From: an uncultured Clostridium sp.
Lineage (GTDB): Bacteria; Bacillota; Clostridia; Lachnospirales; Lachnospiraceae
Assembly (NCBI GenBank): GCA_900551225.1
Contig: URUZ01000376.1
Span: 1-6,152, forward strand
Direction: 5' to 3'
Length of the DNA: 6,152 bases
Part shown: positions 6,087 to 6,152 of the stretch, piece by piece
How the letters are laid out: each line of letters begins with the position of its first letter
Position numbering within the stretch: position 1 is the first letter of the stretch
Made by a program: the position numbers and the translations under genes
Notes under the pieces: model-generated
The model's database searches: none
Seen by the model: only the letters and a program-made list of their open reading frames with translations
What the model was told of the DNA's origin: nothing

Positions 6087-6152
6087 TTACCGGCAGCTCT
6101 CCGGTGACTCCAGGAACCGGTCGATCTCCTCTCTCATGGGCATGGCCGGAGC
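6087..6152 (-). CDS. C-terminal end of an unidentified upstream gene (partial)
   Basis: The last 21 codons of a possible gene enter from the right edge and end at a TAA (6089-6087). The peptide is APAMPMREEIDRFLESPESCR. The amphipathic, charged pattern and the 26-base gap to the ATPase gene, which contains that gene's ribosome site, fit a real operon partner. I do not recognise the family from so short a piece. A competing - strand frame, in phase with the ATPase, is also open here but looks less protein-like. A sugar kinase, hydrolase or other catabolic enzyme would suit the context, but nothing in these residues shows that. Confidence 0.45.
   Translation of the reverse strand, partial: APAMPMREEIDRFLESPESCR

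Noticed and set aside
1..6152. Search for phage, insertion-sequence, CRISPR, toxin-antitoxin or otherwise novel defence-type genes
   Set aside because: Every long stretch is explained by recognised metabolic, transport or tRNA-modification-type families with short gaps. No terminal repeats, transposase motifs, regularly spaced repeats or tRNA-like folds were seen.

Overview
The window looks like chromosomal DNA from a GC-rich Bacillota, most likely a gut Lachnospiraceae or related clostridium. This is inferred from four things: strong AGGAGG-type ribosome binding sites, a lipoprotein solute-binding protein with an Ala/Gly/Ser/Glu-rich tether, a UgpC/MsmX-type ATPase, and an MnmL/YtqA-type radical SAM gene. 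No species can be named from the sequence alone.

Layout: positions 2-655 on the + strand hold the C-terminal two thirds of a TIGR01212 (YtqA/YhcC/MnmL) radical SAM protein, whose start lies outside the window. Everything else is on the - strand and reads as one operon from right to left. It begins with the last 21 codons of an unidentified gene (6152-6087). Then come an ABC ATPase (6060-5005), two permeases (5005-4091 and 4075-3242), a lipoprotein solute-binding protein (3193-1814), rbsD (1754-1356) and deoC (1317-649). The last - strand gene and the + strand gene converge and overlap by 7 bases at their stop codons. Gaps inside the operon are short (from a 1-base overlap to 59 bases). No convincing promoter is visible in the window, so transcription probably starts beyond base 6152.

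How the genes may work together: the four transporter genes make a complete CUT1-type importer (binding protein, two membrane subunits, one ATPase). The binding protein resembles UgpB, the sn-glycerol-3-phosphate/glycerophosphodiester binding protein. The two enzymes after it act on pentoses. RbsD interconverts the pyranose and furanose forms of ribose-like sugars, and DeoC splits 2-deoxyribose-5-phosphate into acetaldehyde and glyceraldehyde-3-phosphate. The likely theme is uptake and breakdown of a ribose- or deoxyribose-containing compound, but the substrate cannot be read from the sequence. No kinase is visible; it would have to be upstream or elsewhere.

Regulation visible in the sequence: a GC-rich hairpin followed by TATTTT lies between the binding-protein gene and rbsD, and probably reduces transcription into the two enzyme genes. 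A perfect 8-bp inverted repeat covers both stop codons at the convergent junction. All genes are intact apart from the two cut by the window edges. I see no mobile elements, CRISPR arrays or RNA genes, and nothing that looks like a wholly new system. The most interesting point is the pairing of a UgpB-like importer with rbsD and deoC.
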